From Primula veris (lineage: Eukaryota > Streptophyta > Magnoliopsida > Ericales > Primulaceae), in the NCBI GenBank assembly GCA_963682055.1, contig OY821744.1, positions 6,984,835 through 7,048,834 on the forward strand: a stretch of 64,000 bases of DNA, given 5' to 3'. Shown in pieces: positions 11,610 to 24,644 of the stretch. A program made the position numbers and the translations under genes. Each line of letters opens with the position of its first letter. Position 1 is the first letter of the stretch. Below the pieces are notes generated by a model. It did no database searches. It was not told where the DNA came from and worked only from the letters and a program-made list of their open reading frames with translations.

Positions 11610-14600
11610 ATGACCGTCGCTGAAGCCCACGCCCCTAACCACGTTCACACGCCGAAAGGCATCCTTCTTAACGCCGCTTCCGGTGCTGCTGCCGGTAATT
11701 TTCTTTTTAATATTTATTGTTTACGAGATTAATTGAAGAATTTAGAACTAGGGCAATGGTTAATGTGATTTAGCATTTAATTATTGTTTCACAAGGTTGC
11801 TGAATAATGAATCTATTTAGCTATTTGTGAGTAATTTCTGTTTATCTTTTTATATTTTACTGACGAAATTTATTAAATAGAATTGAAAATTTAGCGCAAA
11901 GGATTTAATTGGGTGTATAAGAAAGTATGTGATTGTAATGTGATTTATCTTGGAAACATTATTTCACAAAATTTGTGAATAATGAATTGTTTTAGCGACT
12001 TGTGAATCTGTGAGTACTTTCTGTTTTTTATTTTTTAAGTATTATTTACGAAATTAATTCAATAGAATTGAAAATTTGGGCTTAATTGGGTGTATAAGAA
12101 AGTATCTGATTGTAATGTGATTTAGCTTGGAATTATTATTTCACAAGAGTTGTGAATAATGAATCTAGCTATTTAATTTTTGCTCTCTTAGAGTTAAGAC
12201 TTGTTAATTATACTGTATGATAGGAGTATCAAATCTTTTATATGTTTCAGAGAAGAATTAAAATAATTGAAAATGAGGGGGAAAGTTTTTTTGGGTGTAT
12301 GAAAAAGGTATCTGATTGTGATATGATTTAGCTTAGGCCTATACTTTGACTATAAATTAAAAAAAAAAGTGGTGAATAAAAGTGCATAAAATTTGAATTT
12401 TCCTCTTTCAAAGTCATGAGTAATACTATATTATCTACAATAAAAGAAATGAAAATTATGGTAAAATTGTAATGTAACTTAGCTTAGGCCTATACTTTGA
12501 CAAAATTTGTGGATCAAAAATCAACATACCTAAAAATTGAACCTTTTGCTCTGAAGGTTGTTAGTAATAGTATTTTATATCCGGGATGTGAGCTAAATAT
12601 TACTGCTAAAATTTGATATTTATTTTGGGCAGAAGAACAACAGTTGAAAAGAATGAAAATTAGGGTGACCTTTTTGTCCCGACCTGAATGGGGATGCTAT
12701 TGTCTTTATTGTTTCTGGTCCTACTGTAATTTTTTTCTAAAATTGCAGGAGTTATTGCGGCAACATTTGTATGCCCTTTGGATGTTATCAAAACTCGATT
12801 TCAGGTTCATGGGCTTTATGCCCTTAGCAATGCAAGTAATGTTAAAGGTTAGATTTTTTTCATCTTTAACCGACTTTTCAGCTTGATTCTTCATTGGGTT
12901 GTTGAAGCTTTTGTGTTTCTGGCTCGCCCAATTTGTTGGCGTTTGATTGCCTGTTTAAACTGATTCTCATAGTAATATTGGTTTAAGGCTTTGATATACG
13001 ACATGCATAGATAAGGAGACAATCGTAGTTTCTTTGGTTGCAAATTCAAACACATAAGCTGTGTTTGTTGGGGTTGAGAAATAAATGATTTTCATCTAGG
13101 TTGAGATTTATGCCTGTTGAGGCTAGAAACCAGAACGTTCAGATTTTCAGTCTTTCACTGATCTTCAGGATGCATTGTAGCTTATCAGAAAATAACTAAA
13201 TAAGCTGCAACCAAACAAGCTCTTAAGTTTGTGAGCAGTTTATTTTTATTTGTATTAGTCAGCATTTTAGATGTTTTGAACTGAACAGTTTAGTCCTTCT
13301 TTACCAGGTTTACCAGGTAGTGTTATCTACGGGAGTTTGGAACAAATATTCCGCAGAGAGGGTTTGCGTGGAATTTATCGTGGACTCTCTCCAACTGTGC
13401 TAGCATTACTACCAAATTGGGCGGTGAGTTGTTTTTGTTCTTTTACAAATACTGTTTGGTGGTTGCCCAGATTCTAGACAATATCTCCTGCTTTTGACAT
13501 ATTAAGACCAATTAGGGCATTTCATCATAATGTATGTTTATAGAGGAAAATTCCTAATGCTTTCTCAAAGTTTTAAGAAATTACACATGTTTTAATGATC
13601 ACCACTTAATACCTCTGAAATAATATGATTATAGTTTTTAGTGTTCCTCCCACCTGGGCTGCTCATCCTTGTTTTACTCGAAGTTGATACATTTAGAACG
13701 TTGCTTCTTTGGGATGAAATTGTACTTTACTAAGTGTCTGTGAAGAAATGCTATGGTTAACTATGTTTATATTGTACATTTCTGGAGTGATGAAGTTAAA
13801 CGGGGATTTAGATTGTACGGAAAAATTATTTCGAAGCTATTGGTGTTCTGCGTTGAAACTATAATTCTGTGCTGCATTTCTGATCTTCTCAATTATGTAT
13901 GAGGCCATTCTATTTAGTACACTATTCTTGCATAACATTACCCTTTAAAGGCATCTAGACCTAATAGTGTTCCAGATTAGTTGTTTAACACCGGTAGACT
14001 TGCTTTTCTGCAATGAAATGGTAGTTAAAATGTCTCTGGTGTCATGTAATTTATCTTATATCTTTTACATGATTAGTCAAGGTTAATCATCTGAAAGTGT
14101 TTCGATGACTGTTCAGCAGGCTACTACTTTCATGCCAACTTTTTCAATAGAGTTTCGGTATTATCCAAAGTTAAAATCTTAAAGACTTAATACTTTGTCA
14201 AAAAAAGATAGAAAACATTACCATCTATTTCACTGTGACATACTCCCTCCGTTCCAAAATGCTAGTCCACCGCAAAACCACGTGCAACTTTGACTGGCGA
14301 AAAACTCGTGTGTAAATTGTCAAAACGGAAAATTTCAAAAGTGCATTACAAAGTTTAAATGCTAAACTATGTGATTAGCTTTTGAAAATTTCATTTCGAC
14401 AATTTAGAGGGGTGTTTTTTGTTGGTCAAAGTTGCACGTAATTTCGTGGTGGACTAACATTTTGGAACGGAGGGAGTATATGACAGTCTTGTATTATCTT
14501 ATTTAGCTAAGAATACTTAAAAGTATCAAAGGTCAACCTTTATTTAAGACATGTCAAGCTAGTTCAATTTGATTCTTTTCTAGAATTATATCAGGCAATT

Positions 14601-17600
14601 AAAAAAGAATAAGCGGATTCAGCATATGCTATGACAGAATTCCATGCTTAACATGATTTCCAGCAAGGCATGAGTGCCCTGGTTCCGAGTTTTTAATTCC
14701 ATCTGATTGAAAGTTTGCAATTGAACTATGTATCTGAAGTGAGAAGAAAGAAGAATTGTGAATCTCTTTACAGGTTTAGTGTTGATCTAGTTGTTTATTA
14801 AAGAAAGGAAAGTGTATTGGCCCCCTTAGTTCCTGTTTTCTTGAATGAGACTATTTTTAATAGTCTGTAGCAACCCTTGGACCCCATCCCTCCATTTAAG
14901 TGTTTTAGAATAAATTTTACAGTGCCTAGAACGTCTCGTAACTTTTCTAGCTAAATATTAATCTTTTTATGCAAAATTACTCACTATTTTAAAAAGCGCG
15001 CTTCGTAGTGAAAAAGCTCGTTTAAAGCCCGATTCAAAGATTTAAAAGCTTAAAAAGTTTGCTTTTCCGCTTTTTATGCCGCTAAAAGCTTACACTTTTA
15101 GCATATCTCTCACTAAAACGCTTTAGATAAGATTTCTCTTTTAATTACTAGAAAGGGTTCTAACGTATAGCTTGTTTAGGGTTTGGCTCTGCTCCCTACT
15201 AAGAATTGTACCTTCTTACCTAGACATAATTTTAAAAGTGTTGGACATATTTTGAACTCCCAAAACTACCCAGTTTTTGTTGTCCATCTCTAGGAGACTG
15301 TATAAACTTTCCCGCGTACAGCAGTGAACTTAAAAGGAACTGTATGTCGTTTTGATGTTTTTACATAACAGCAGAAAACTTAAAAAGAACTGTATGTCGT
15401 TTTGATGTTATTACATATAATGGTGATATATGTACATAAAACCTTAGACATATGTGGCATATGAGTATGTAGACAATAAGTGTAGATTTGTGTTTATTAA
15501 TTGTCTTGAACTTACCGGTGTAAAGGATATGGATTCAATTCCTTATTTGATGACCTGACTATGTTATGGTTTGCAGGTCTATTTTACAATTTATGCGCAG
15601 CTTAAAAGTCTTCTATCCTCAGATGGTTAGTATGAGAACTCTGCTGATTTCAGCTTAGAAAGTACTTATTTTGTAACGTGTAAAGCTTATCAATTACAAG
15701 CTCAATATGTTGTTTATGTGTGTAGATACAAATATCCAACTCTCAGTAGGTGCTAATATGATAGCTGCTTCTGGTGCTGGAGCTGCGACAACTATTGCTA
15801 CGAATCCCCTTTGGGTTGTGAAGACAAGATTTCAGGTTTTGCCTATGGCCCTTAGTTCTTTATTTTCTCTATAACTACCTTTTTTTCTTTTAAATACTTC
15901 CTTTTCTTTTCTCCTTTTCTAAAACTACTCTCTTGCTGGGTTTTGTTTGTCGATTGCATGTGGGTCATATCAGATCTGTAAAATACGGGCATTTTAGTAT
16001 TTGGACTATGTTGTTTTAATAAGAATAAATGGGTCATGATCAGCATGCTTATGGCTGTTCGATATCCAATTCTGCTTATTTAGAAATATCAGAACATGTA
16101 GCCACGAAGGGTGACGATAAGCATGCTTATGGCTCTTCAGCATCCAATTCTGCTTATTTAATGTCAGAGTGCATTTTTCTGTGTTAATTGGTTGAAACAA
16201 GTTCCTTCCCTCCTTCAATTCTTTTTTTGCCTTTTATTATCTTGGCCAACTTATACGGAACACCTTACATTTGATGTCTTTGATTGGCTTCTTTCTGCTC
16301 TTGATTGTGATTTAGAGCCTTATCCACCTTTCTCCCAAGTAAGTTATCCAATTAAATCATGTACAGATGAATTTTTTAGATGGAAAATTTCTTAGAATTA
16401 CACAATTACTTCCTTTCTATTAATATTGGTTACGACATTCTATAATTCCACGTCAAAAGCCTATTGGTTTCCATGGTACCTCATGTCCTTATTCTCTATG
16501 ATTAAGCAACTATAATAAACAGTAAATTGATTTGTGTATGCGTACTTGTTAATAATACCGATACAAATAGTTTACTAATAGAATGAGAAACTCATTTGTC
16601 TGGTTATTAATTTAATCTAGGTGCTGCAGAATTCCGTAACAAATTTTGTGTCTTTTCCAGCCTTCGTCTTTTCATCTTCTATAAACATTAACAACATTAT
16701 CTACTCACAACATTATGCCTTTTTCTGTGACCATGCTTTTACTATTTAAATTTAAAAGAGAAACTCGTTAAGTTTATATGTTGTTACCTAGGTGCTTTAG
16801 AAATTCATGCCCTTAGGCTTATAGAGCTGGAGTCAAATTTTTAGTATTTTGAGTAGCTGCATGTATCCTTTCTCCCCATTTTGCTCCATTAGTTGCCCCG
16901 TTTTCTTTTAGTCAAATAGCAAATTTCTTCTATTTATTGGGTTTTTAAGTGATCATCACATGATGATGCGAATGCCTTTCCAGTTTGATTAGTTTTCTCT
17001 TTTTACCAATCATAATTCTTTTGAATTTTATTTATTCTGTTTATGCAGACTCAAGGAATGAGAACAGGCGTGGTTCCCTATAAGGGCACATTTTCTGCAT
17101 TAAGAAGAATTGCTCATGAAGAGGGTATCCGTGGCTTGTACAGGTGCACATTACTTTCAATAAAAAATGTTTAGCTGATAGTTTTGTTTCATCATGGTTT
17201 ATTTCTGAATATTTTTTCCATTCTTTTTCCCGCCCTTATTACAGTGGTCTTGTTCCTGCATTGGCTGGTATAAGTCACGTCGCCATTCAGTTCCCAACAT
17301 ACGAGAAGGTCAAATGTTATTTGGCTGATAAAGGTATGTTTTTTGCTATTTCAATTCCTCATTTACCAAAGACGATGCAAAGACATAAAAATATGATCCG
17401 TATATTCATCAAAAACTTCTGCACATTTTAGGGAATACGACTATGGATAAACTTGGTGCGCGAGACGTTGCTCTAGCCTCCTCTATTTCCAAAATATTTG
17501 CATCAACATTGACATATCCTCACGAGGTACGTTATCAAATATCATTAGAGCATCAGTAAATTATCAACATACCATACTGAAACGAACAAGACCATCTTTT

Positions 17601-18011
17601 TGTCTCCTCCAAAAAATAAGAAACACATAATTTGAGAGCACCAGGGTTATGTTTGATGGGTAGAGCCTCAAGGGGGAAAAGATTGTTGAAACAAGATTTC
17701 TTTTGAACCTTATGCCAATTCCACCGGAATCAAACTTATAGCTTAAAACTATGGTTTCCCCTCTTCAATTTCAGGTAGTACGATCTAGGCTACAAGAACA
17801 GGGCCATCACTCGGAAAAGAGATACTCGGGTGTTGTTGATTGCGTTAGAAAGGTATTTCAACAAGAGGGTATCCCTGGGTTTTACCGTGGGTGTGCAACT
17901 AATTTGCTCAGAACTACTCCAGCTGCTGTAATTACTTTTACCAGCTTCGAAATGATTCATCGATACCTAGTAAATTATTTTCCTCCTGATTCAAGTCCGC
18001 ATGCATTATGA
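11610..18011 (+). CDS. NAD+ transporter NDT1-like, mitochondrial carrier family
   Basis: Membrane carrier of the SLC25 type that exchanges NAD+ across organelle membranes; Arabidopsis NDT1 is the nearest relative I recognise. Exons read: 11610-11694, 12749-12847, 13308-13423, 15577-15625, 15726-15835, 17049-17143, 17245-17333, 17432-17526, 17775-18011; they join in phase to 324 residues, close to NDT1 (about 312). Three carrier signatures are present: [21 protein letters not shown] and YPHEVVRSRLQ, each followed by an EG...G(I/F)YRG or similar motif. Other hallmarks are [12 protein letters not shown] and [14 protein letters not shown]. The start ATG (TGACCGTCGC follows) has no upstream in-frame alternative in the exon. 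Intron 3 carries a Stowaway MITE and introns 1, 3 and 5 carry local duplications; none breaks an exon. It could instead be the close paralog NDT2. Confidence 0.93.
11700..12520 (+). repeat. Tandem repeat array in NDT1 intron 1
   Basis: A unit of about 190 bp repeats two to three times. Landmarks are a (T)GAATAATGAATC stretch, GAATTGAAAATTT, and GGGTGTATAAGAAAGTAT followed by TGATTGTAATGTGATTTA. Decayed parts continue to about 12,520 (GGGTGTATGAAAAAGGTATC, GATTTAGCTTAGGCCTATAC). The array begins only a few bases after exon 1. Confidence 0.75.
14243..14476. mobile_element. Stowaway MITE, 234 bp, in NDT1 intron 3
   Basis: Terminal inverted repeats CTCCCTCCGTTCCAAAATG and CATTTTGGAACGGAGGGAG are perfect over 19 bases, and TA dinucleotides flank the element at 14241-14242 and 14477-14478. 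The inner halves (ACCACGTGCAACTTTGAC against GTCAAAGTTGCACGTAATTT) are also near-complementary, so a single strand would fold into one long hairpin. Size, ends and TA target match Stowaway. Confidence 0.95.
14985..15145 (+). repeat. Dispersed AAAGCTT-rich repeat, copy 2
   Basis: The best-preserved copy of the family also seen at 9,820 and 38,185. It runs from TTTTAAAAAGCGCGCTTCG through CTTTTTATGCCGCTAAAAGC to ACGCTTTAGATAAGATTTC. It is internal to NDT1 intron 3. Confidence 0.55.
15320..15416 (+). repeat. 48-bp tandem duplication in NDT1 intron 3
   Basis: The block ACTTAAAAGGAACTGTATGT followed by CGTTTTGATGTTTTTACATA occurs twice head to tail with few changes. Confidence 0.8.
16028..16168 (+). 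repeat. About 77-bp direct repeat in NDT1 intron 5
   Basis: The block AGCATGCTTATGGCT then CCAATTCTGCTTATTTA occurs at about 16,041-16,083 and again at about 16,119-16,160. Confidence 0.75.
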
Positions 18012-21000
18012 ACATTCTTTTTGATAATAATTTTAAGCTGAGGATAATATAATTCCCCAAGAATGTACTCTCTCCAATAGGAAAAAAGATATCAGGCCAA
18101 CACGTGTTTAATCGAGTATGGCATATATCACTTAATTGGTTGTGTATGTTAATATTTTGGGAATCTTTCGGGAAACTTATTGGTGGCTTATAGGATTTCG
18201 GACCTCTTCTAAATTATGTCTACTAAGGGAATGAAAGTGGACAAAATGTTATACTGAACAACTGATAATGATGATAAACTGTATCCCAGAAGTTAATGAA
18301 CTTATTTCTCTTGCTGTGTTTTTTCGAGTAAAGATACTTACACTCGTACACTTCAAACGTCATCATTTGAATGAGAATCGGATAGTTAAAATATATGAGC
18401 ACGATAATTCTTTTTAATGTGGTCCTATCAACTATGAAGTATTATCCAAATGTCAACAAGTTAAACTATAAATAATTAGACAGGGACATTAGATTTAAAA
18501 TATCAATGATTTGTGTTTGTCACACAGTCGCATACTATACCAATATTAGCAATCTTCTGCTGGTATCAAAATGCCTTGTAGTTCAAAAATAAGGTCATCA
18601 TAGAGGATTTTGGATTGCGCAGAATTCCTCCAAAGAAAAAGAAAAAGAATTCCTTGTTATGCCTTGGAGCATGTTTACTGGTGCCTTTTAGGCATGCCTC
18701 TCCGCTCTCCGGAGCCGTGGAAGCGCTGTTGTCACTTTTAATGATAGGGAGGCGTATGCCGCTGTGCCTATCTGGCACCTCCGCCTAAAATCTGCTCCTC
18801 ACAGGCGCAGCTGTAGGGGTGCGCTTTAGGAGTTTTTTTGATTAAAAAATGTTTATTCAATGGAGAGACGTAGATTCACATATATTTATATGTATAGACC
18901 GTGATTTCGGTCCGTGTGTACCGGATAAGTGTGATAGGACTGGATTTTTTTAAGGGAGTAGAATTTACGAAGGACCAAATTCAATATATTTAGTTCTTTG
19001 TTTCGTTAAATACACTGTTAAAGTTTCAGAATTTACTTATATAACTTTTTAAAAAAGAAAACAAACCTAATACGTGTAAGAATACTATTGGGTTATGAAA
19101 AGAGTAGGCAATCTAAGGCTGCTACCCTGTATGCAGCGAAATAGATAGTTACCAAGCAAATGAATGAAACCATGGGACCAACCCGTTTCAATTTCATTAT
19201 ATTACCGATTCATCTTAAATATAATAAAATTATTCTAAAATTTTACACGCATCAGTTTCCTTATACATTATGTTAAATATACCTGAAGTCAAATATCCCT
19301 CAAATATAAATGATCAATATGTTCATTTATAATTAAAATAATAATTTCTCGTTTTTTTCTTTAAGCATTTCAACGAAAGTACTCATTAAGCAACCTATGA
19401 AAAAAAATTACTCACACCGATCCGTTCGATCCAGCTTTTTTCTTCTAATATATCAGGAAGGAACATTTAATAGTTAACACGAAGCCAGTCTCGTTGAAAA
19501 AGCTAGTTGATTGTTTGACGTTGAAAAGACCGACTTGTAGCTAGCATATCATCTTGTTTTCTTATCTTTATTGAGTTCACAACTTTGAGTTTCGCATCGC
19601 TATTTTGACAAGAAATTCAAATCTTATTCCACGAATTGATTATTCCCGTAAATCTTTGCACTCCCACACATCAAACGTAATGTGCACAGTAAAACTATGC
19701 GTTTCACAACAACATCGATCTGGCTCGTTGTACTTGGCTTGCTAGCATCAATTACGCTAACATATGGCTAGTGGCTACCAAATCCATGTTAGTATAAAAC
19801 AGTGTGGATGATATTTATGCATTTACTTAAAATTTATTTGTTTATCCTTTAACTGAGTTCAACCACTTGAGATCTATATGCTGGCTAGTTCGAGAGTGTA
19901 TTTGATCGAATTCGAAACATCTGGATGTATTTTATTTTCTTTCAAACCTCAAGGGGGTGTTTGTTAATTTAATATTCTAATCTAAAACTAAATAAAAGAA
20001 ATGCAATAAAAACGTTACATGTAATTAAGTAAAAGAAAAAATCAAACCGCCAAATTGGTCACGATTTCTCCACTCATTACTAAAATACCCTTATATTTTC
20101 CCATAAAAAATATAACATCGCAAAACAAATAATTTTATTTTCACTTAAAAAAACTCAATTGCAAACAGTGACTCACCTAATCACTCTCAGAGCCTCAAAT
20201 GAGGATCTGAATGTAAGTGCTAAATATTGTTTTTTATTTTTTCCCTTAAATTGTTTAATCATTTAATCTGCTATGGATTGAATATTTTAAGGTTGAGTAT
20301 TTGATAATTACAGTTTTTTTTTTCCTGAGCTTGTTGATGAATTAATTTGTGCAATATATTGGGGATTTGATAATTAAGACAGGTTTGTATACGGATTTGG
20401 GGACTAAACATTTAATATATAAGGCTTTAATTATTTGGGGTTTGATTAGTTAGAGTTTTTTTCATTAGTAAAGTTTACTCAATAGGTTAAAGATTTGATA
20501 TTATAGTTTCTGTAATTAAGGCGTTTGAAAAGCTGATTTTTAGCCTAAAATCAAAATTTTGGATTTTAAAACAATTTTTTTAAATCTGATTTTTGACCAA
20601 ATAATCTGTTCATTATGTGAGGGGCTTGATGATTTGAGCTTGTTCATGAGTTAAAGAGTTGGGACTTTTAATTTGGGCTTCATAGTTTTTCTTGGATGGA
20701 AATATGGAATATATTAGCCATTTACGGCTTTTAATTTGCAGGGAATTATAAATTCTGTTTATTCTATGTTATTTAAAGGAATTGCAGATTATTTGCAAAA
20801 TGGTATGTAAAAAAGAGAGCCAATTCTCGCGCTCTTATCGCAAAGTGTTTCACTGAATGTCTGATAATGTGAAATCCTTAAAAATATTAAAAAGCTAACT
20901 AGTAATGCGGGCTTCGAAATTTTTTGGGACCATTTCAATGACCCAAAGTTAAACCTTTTTCTTTTTAAAATACTTCAATACCTTTTTGTGTAAAATGCTT

Positions 21001-21132
21001 CAAAAGATTTGGCCGAGAGGTTTACATGTTTCGAATTGGATGATTGGCGCAAAATGGTATGACATCCCATCATAGTTATCTTTCATTTTCCTTAGAACTT
21101 TGTTAATTTTTCATTCAGGTTCTTCTACATGA
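18012..21132. other. Intergenic stretch and F-box 5' region
   Basis: No gene is supported between the NDT1 stop and the F-box start. A small GC-richer island (about 18,660-18,830) contains several TGCC(T)/AGGCA and GGCACCTCCGCC motifs and may be an old transposon end. Direct-repeat block A lies at 19,360-19,640. A putative 5' untranslated intron of the F-box gene can be drawn from GTAAGT at 20,213 to TTCAG at 21,114-21,118; this is inference from splice-like signals only. Confidence 0.5.
19360..19640 (+). repeat. Segmental duplication block A, copy 1
   Basis: Clearly homologous to 23,205-23,455 in the same orientation: shared runs include TACTCATTAAGCAAC or its variant, ATTTAATAGTTAACAC, GACGTTGA and CTTGTAGCTAGCATATCATC. 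The block lies upstream of the intact F-box gene; the second copy lies upstream of the decayed one. Confidence 0.85.
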
Positions 21133-22386
21133 ATGGAAATGGCTGAAAGCTTGTCAAGAAAGAGAACAAAACTAGTCGAAGAGGTAATAGGCAATGATGA
21201 TCTCCTTTTGCAGGTGCTTCTTTGTTTGCCGTCAAAGTCGCTTATTAGATTCAAAAGTGTGTCCAAACACTGGCTCTCTCTCATCTCGGACCCTGAATTC
21301 TGCTCCAAACACACTCGGTTGAACCCCAAACCATCGACTTCAGGAGTCTACTTTGATTACAAGAATAAGATTGAATTAATATCTGTATCAATTAACCAAC
21401 ATAACCAAAAAGATATCCCAACCCTTGCACACATTAAAAGCATTTTGGCACGTTTTGATTCTGATATGCCAAATATTATGCATGCTTGTAATGGCTTATT
21501 CTTGTTGTCTTATGGAATCAAAAGGCCTTACCTTGTATGTAATTTCACCACTCGAACGTTTGTTGTACTTCCCCAGCAACCTCTCCCTGCGCATGGGGAA
21601 TTTAGTAGCTACCAATCTGCTCATTTGGTTTTCGACCCATCAATTTCGCTACACTTCAAAGTTGTGTTGTTCGACGTGTCTATGGGTAAGCATGATACCT
21701 GTTTACATACAGACGATGAGTATAAAGGAAAGACTGGTTATTGCAAAGTTGGTTGTTACGAAATTGATATGTACTCTTCGGAGACAGGGGTTTGGAAACG
21801 CATGTATTTTCGAGCACAACGCAGTTTGTTTAATATTGACCGTAATGTTGTTTGCAATAGGTCACTCCATTGGATAACCATAGACAAATTTCATTTTCGG
21901 TTTGAGGTTGATACATCAAAGCTCTTTTTTAACCCGTTGCCTTCAAAGCCTCAGTCTATGGATGTGAAAAAGATCCGTTATTTTGGGGAATGTTGCGGGC
22001 ATTTATTTCTTATATTTATACCCTGGCGCAATCCAAAAACGTTCCATGTACTTGAGTTGGACGAATATAGCAGTATTTGGACGATAAAATATCGTGTCAA
22101 TATGGCTCCTTTGATGACTTCTTTCCAAAACAGCTTTCAACGCCCGATACAAAATGGCGTTGTCATTAAAAGTTGGAACTTTTCGGTGCTATGTGTTGTA
22201 AAAGAAGATGAAACAAATGGTCTTGCATTATTGTTGGTTATGCCTGGAAAAATAGTTTCGTACAGTTTAAATAGAAACACGTTCAGAGTGCTGGATGAGT
22301 TGCCGATGGAAATGTATCCTACTCCTCATAGCGGCTACGCTAATGCTTATACATTTCCGTTCATGGCAAGCTTATGTCTCATTTGA
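21133..22386 (+). CDS. F-box protein with F-box-associated (FBA) domain, 417 aa
   Basis: Probable substrate-recognition subunit of an SCF ubiquitin ligase; target unknown. The F-box lies at about residues 20-60, with the typical core LLCLPSKSLIRFKSVSKHW followed by SLISDPEF. The rest matches the plant F-box-associated layout: HACNGLFLLSY, then GCYEIDMYSSETGVWKRM, CNRSLHWIT and CGHLFLIFIP. It is an uninterrupted single-exon frame. Two possible starts (first and third codon) lie together, directly after an acceptor-like TTCAG that may end a 5' untranslated intron. Two damaged relatives lie downstream (24,645 and 38,010), so this is the only intact copy in the local cluster. Such families turn over quickly, so an exact ortholog is not to be expected. 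Confidence 0.93.
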   Translation: MEMAESLSRKRTKLVEEVIGNDDLLLQVLLCLPSKSLIRFKSVSKHWLSLISDPEFCSKHTRLNPKPSTSGVYFDYKNKIELISVSINQHNQKDIPTLAHIKSILARFDSDMPNIMHACNGLFLLSYGIKRPYLVCNFTTRTFVVLPQQPLPAHGEFSSYQSAHLVFDPSISLHFKVVLFDVSMGKHDTCLHTDDEYKGKTGYCKVGCYEIDMYSSETGVWKRMYFRAQRSLFNIDRNVVCNRSLHWITIDKFHFRFEVDTSKLFFNPLPSKPQSMDVKKIRYFGECCGHLFLIFIPWRNPKTFHVLELDEYSSIWTIKYRVNMAPLMTSFQNSFQRPIQNGVVIKSWNFSVLCVVKEDETNGLALLLVMPGKIVSYSLNRNTFRVLDELPMEMYPTPHSGYANAYTFPFMASLCLI

Positions 22387-23204
22387 GCATTTCGTACAAG
22401 TAGGTGTGTTTTAATTTCTAGAAGAGTACTCTCTTTTTGGTTAAATCTATTTGTATGGTGTTATTTACTTGTTATACTTGCTCCTCGTTTTCAAACCACT
22501 GAGATATGTGTTGTCGCAGTTTTGTTTTTTACCTAAAAATCGGTGTTGCTTCTTCTCGATTATTTTGTATATTTTTTAATTATTATGTCGGTTCTATTTC
22601 CCTATAGATCATTTATTTTATAGGCAAAATTGCTTCCAAGTTGCTTATTTTATCATACAAATATGACCATTATATTAAAGTTAGTTAAAATGAAACACAT
22701 AGAACCAGAACTTTTTCCAGGTTTTTCTATCAATAAGTAATTCTACATTAGTTTCTGTTTTTTCAAGTATACAAACCTTAATTTCTCAGTTTTTTCTGTT
22801 ACCCCGCTAACCAATTTACTACCTCTTTCTTATGAGAAATGCTACCCTTCCGTGATCAGCAAACTTTAGACGTCATCATCTGTTGATTTAAGGAGTCGAA
22901 TAGACCATCATTCATCATATGCTAAAGGGAGTCTGTTGGATTGAAAAACAAATCGAAATTAACCCCAAGAGAAGACAATCCTCCCATTTGGGAACCTTTA
23001 TGCCATGGCCTGATAGCAAAACTAAATCCATTTCGTTGAGTTTCAAACAAGAAGATACAAAAGAAAAGAAAAAAAACTAGCCATTGTTGCTACAACAGAA
23101 AAAAAACATTGATTTCTTCAGAAGAATGCTTAGAAGACAGGTAAAGCATGTACTACCTCTCATAGCCAATCTTTTGATTTCGTATATGGTCTTAATCTTC
23201 TAAG

Positions 23205-23455
23205 CTCTTCAACCAAAGCACTCATTAAGCAACTTATGAAATCGAAAATCTTACACTGATCCGTTCTATCCAGTTTTTTTCTTCTATTATATCAGTAAAG
23301 AATATTTAATAGTTAACACTTAACACCAAGCAAGTCTCATCGAAGAATCTCGTTGATCATTCGACGTTGATAGGACCAACTTGTAGCTAGCATATCATCT
23401 TATTTTCTTGTCTAATTCTGTATACAACACTTTTGAGTTTCTTATTCCACGGGGT
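23205..23455 (+). repeat. Segmental duplication block A, copy 2
   Basis: Partner of 19,360-19,640, with small insertions and deletions (for example an extra ACTTA before ACACCAAGC). Confidence 0.85.
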
Positions 23456-23789
23456 GTTTATTAACAAGAATTCTCCACTTACTAAAAATTATCAAGATCT
23501 TTGTATATTTGTCAATTTGCTCCGAGTCTGTTATTGCTAATACTAGGAGTTTGATGTGTATTCATACTGTAAGCGTAGTTATTTCGTCAGTAGCGGTTTC
23601 ATATTGTTAGGCCGTGGTAGGATTATAACATGACTACAAGGGATAAGTATGAGACGTATCTAGAAAAACATGCGACTAAAACCCACCGGAATAGATATAT
23701 TTTGGCTCCACCGCTAACGTTTTCATAAACAATAGTTCAAGTTACCGCCTTCAATCAATCTCAAGATTCTCAGAATAATTCAAAAACGA

Positions 23790-24015
23790 TTCACATCTTC
23801 GTAATGTCTTGATCATTCGAATAGAACTATAGAAGTTTATTCAGGCCAGATCAGAGACAAATAATGCAAATTTTCCAAAAGTTTGGGATCAAACATAATT
23901 AGCAAAGGTCATTCATGTAATCGAACCATAGTCCAAATCTTTTTGTTTAGATATCCATTTATTTATTTCCTTATTATGGAAAATTAAATCTCATTGACTT
24001 TATCCCATTAAATTA
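23790..24015 (+). repeat. Segmental duplication block B, copy 1
   Basis: Homologous to 28,400-28,620 in the same orientation. Shared runs include GTCAGATCAGA-like, AGGTCATTCATGTAAT and TTAGATATCCATT followed by CTTTATCCCATT. Confidence 0.85.
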
Positions 24016-24644
24016 ATCGAGTATATATCTCTTATGATTTCTTCTAAGAGAATCATGCAGAATTAAAAAGAACGAAAACAAAAGAGCAAAAATAGGCTAT
24101 ATAATAATATAACAGTACCTTTTGCCGAGGTAATTAAAAATCATCCCTTTAAAACTGTAAGATGAAAAAATATTAATTAGTGACATTTAATTATCTTTCA
24201 GTTCTAATTGTCCTTGTTTTATTAGTTTGAACAGTTTTGGTTTTTTCAAATGTTAAATATTTAGGTTTTTTACTCTAGTTTCTGTCTTACTAATTAGGTC
24301 ATAAAATTAAAATCCAACTAGTAGGCTTTAAGGAACTACGATCCTTGCATGTTAAGAAAAAAATGCTTTGTTTTCAACGTATTTTACAGAAACATCACGA
24401 TTATATATAGTCTTTTAGTTCCAGCATAATAAATGAGTAAAACTTTTCAATTTATATCGAACTAAAATTTATATTTGGATGAAAAGAACGACTAACACTA
24501 AACTAGGGTGGATTTAAAGTCATTCCAAAGATTTTTTTTTTAGAATTGAAAGTAAGTAAAATAAGTTGAGATCACAAGTCTATTTACTAAATCGGACTTT
24601 AAAAAAGCCGATTAAAAATGCCCTTTTTGTGCCACGTTCTGATA

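Larger units (their letters stand above)
22387..24644. other. Intergenic stretch between F-box copies
   Basis: No gene is supported. It contains block A copy 2 (23,205-23,455) and block B copy 1 (23,790-24,015), which have partners at 19,360 and 28,400. The rest is unremarkable AT-rich DNA. Confidence 0.6.
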
